Positions 6,963-6,979 of a stretch of 6,979 nt of DNA are shown one piece after another (the first letter of the stretch is position 1; every line of letters begins with the position of its first letter). Under the pieces are notes generated by a model. It was not told the origin of the DNA and did no database searches. It saw nothing but the letters and a program-made list of their open reading frames with translations. Source of the stretch: DRPN01 sp964383915 (GTDB taxonomy: Bacteria; Bacteroidota; Bacteroidia; Bacteroidales; VadinHA17); assembly GCA_964383915.1 (NCBI GenBank), contig CAYLJE010000123.1:1-6979 (forward strand), given 5' to 3'. A program made the translations under genes and the position numbers.

Positions 6963-6979
6963 TGAGGATTGAAAAATTC

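Overview
The window looks like a chromosomal core region of a Bacteroidota bacterium, probably of the Bacteroidales or a close relative. The evidence is a GldF/GldG pair, a DnaN of the length usual in that phylum lying next to gldFG rather than next to dnaA, a Bacteroidota-type -7 promoter box (TAACTTTG) before gldF, and mostly A-rich translation starts with little Shine-Dalgarno sequence. All six intact genes and the one pseudogene are on the minus strand, so transcription runs from the right end to the left.

In transcription order the layout is as follows. (1) 6852-6979 is AT-rich non-coding DNA cut by the window edge; it holds a small cluster of TTAAC/GTTAA half-sites. (2) 6342-6851 is a heavily decayed tryptophanase-family gene (tnaA or tyrosine phenol-lyase type). 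It keeps the family's start, its N-terminal segment and its C-terminus, but has lost about 300 codons of the middle in two deletions and carries several single-base frameshifts. (3) 5567-6298 is gldF, 3831-5573 is gldG (overlapping gldF by 7 bases) and 2830-3819 is a membrane-anchored DUF4340-like gene. These three are tightly spaced and almost certainly one operon for a membrane ABC-type complex; the ATPase partner GldA is not in the window. (4) 1560-2696 is dnaN, the replication sliding clamp, with its own 133-base upstream gap. (5) 620-1387 is a DEDDh 3'-5' exonuclease with an ExoX-like C-terminal module, followed after 13 bases by 1-606, a fumarylacetoacetate-hydrolase-fold enzyme of the FAHD1/acylpyruvase type.

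The intact genes are ordinary housekeeping or conserved Bacteroidota genes. I found no undescribed defence, mobile or regulatory system. The most informative observation is the tryptophanase relic, visible only by joining pieces from different reading frames. It suggests recent loss of tryptophan/indole (or tyrosine/phenol) catabolism at this locus. No tRNA, rRNA, CRISPR array, insertion sequence or attachment site was seen.
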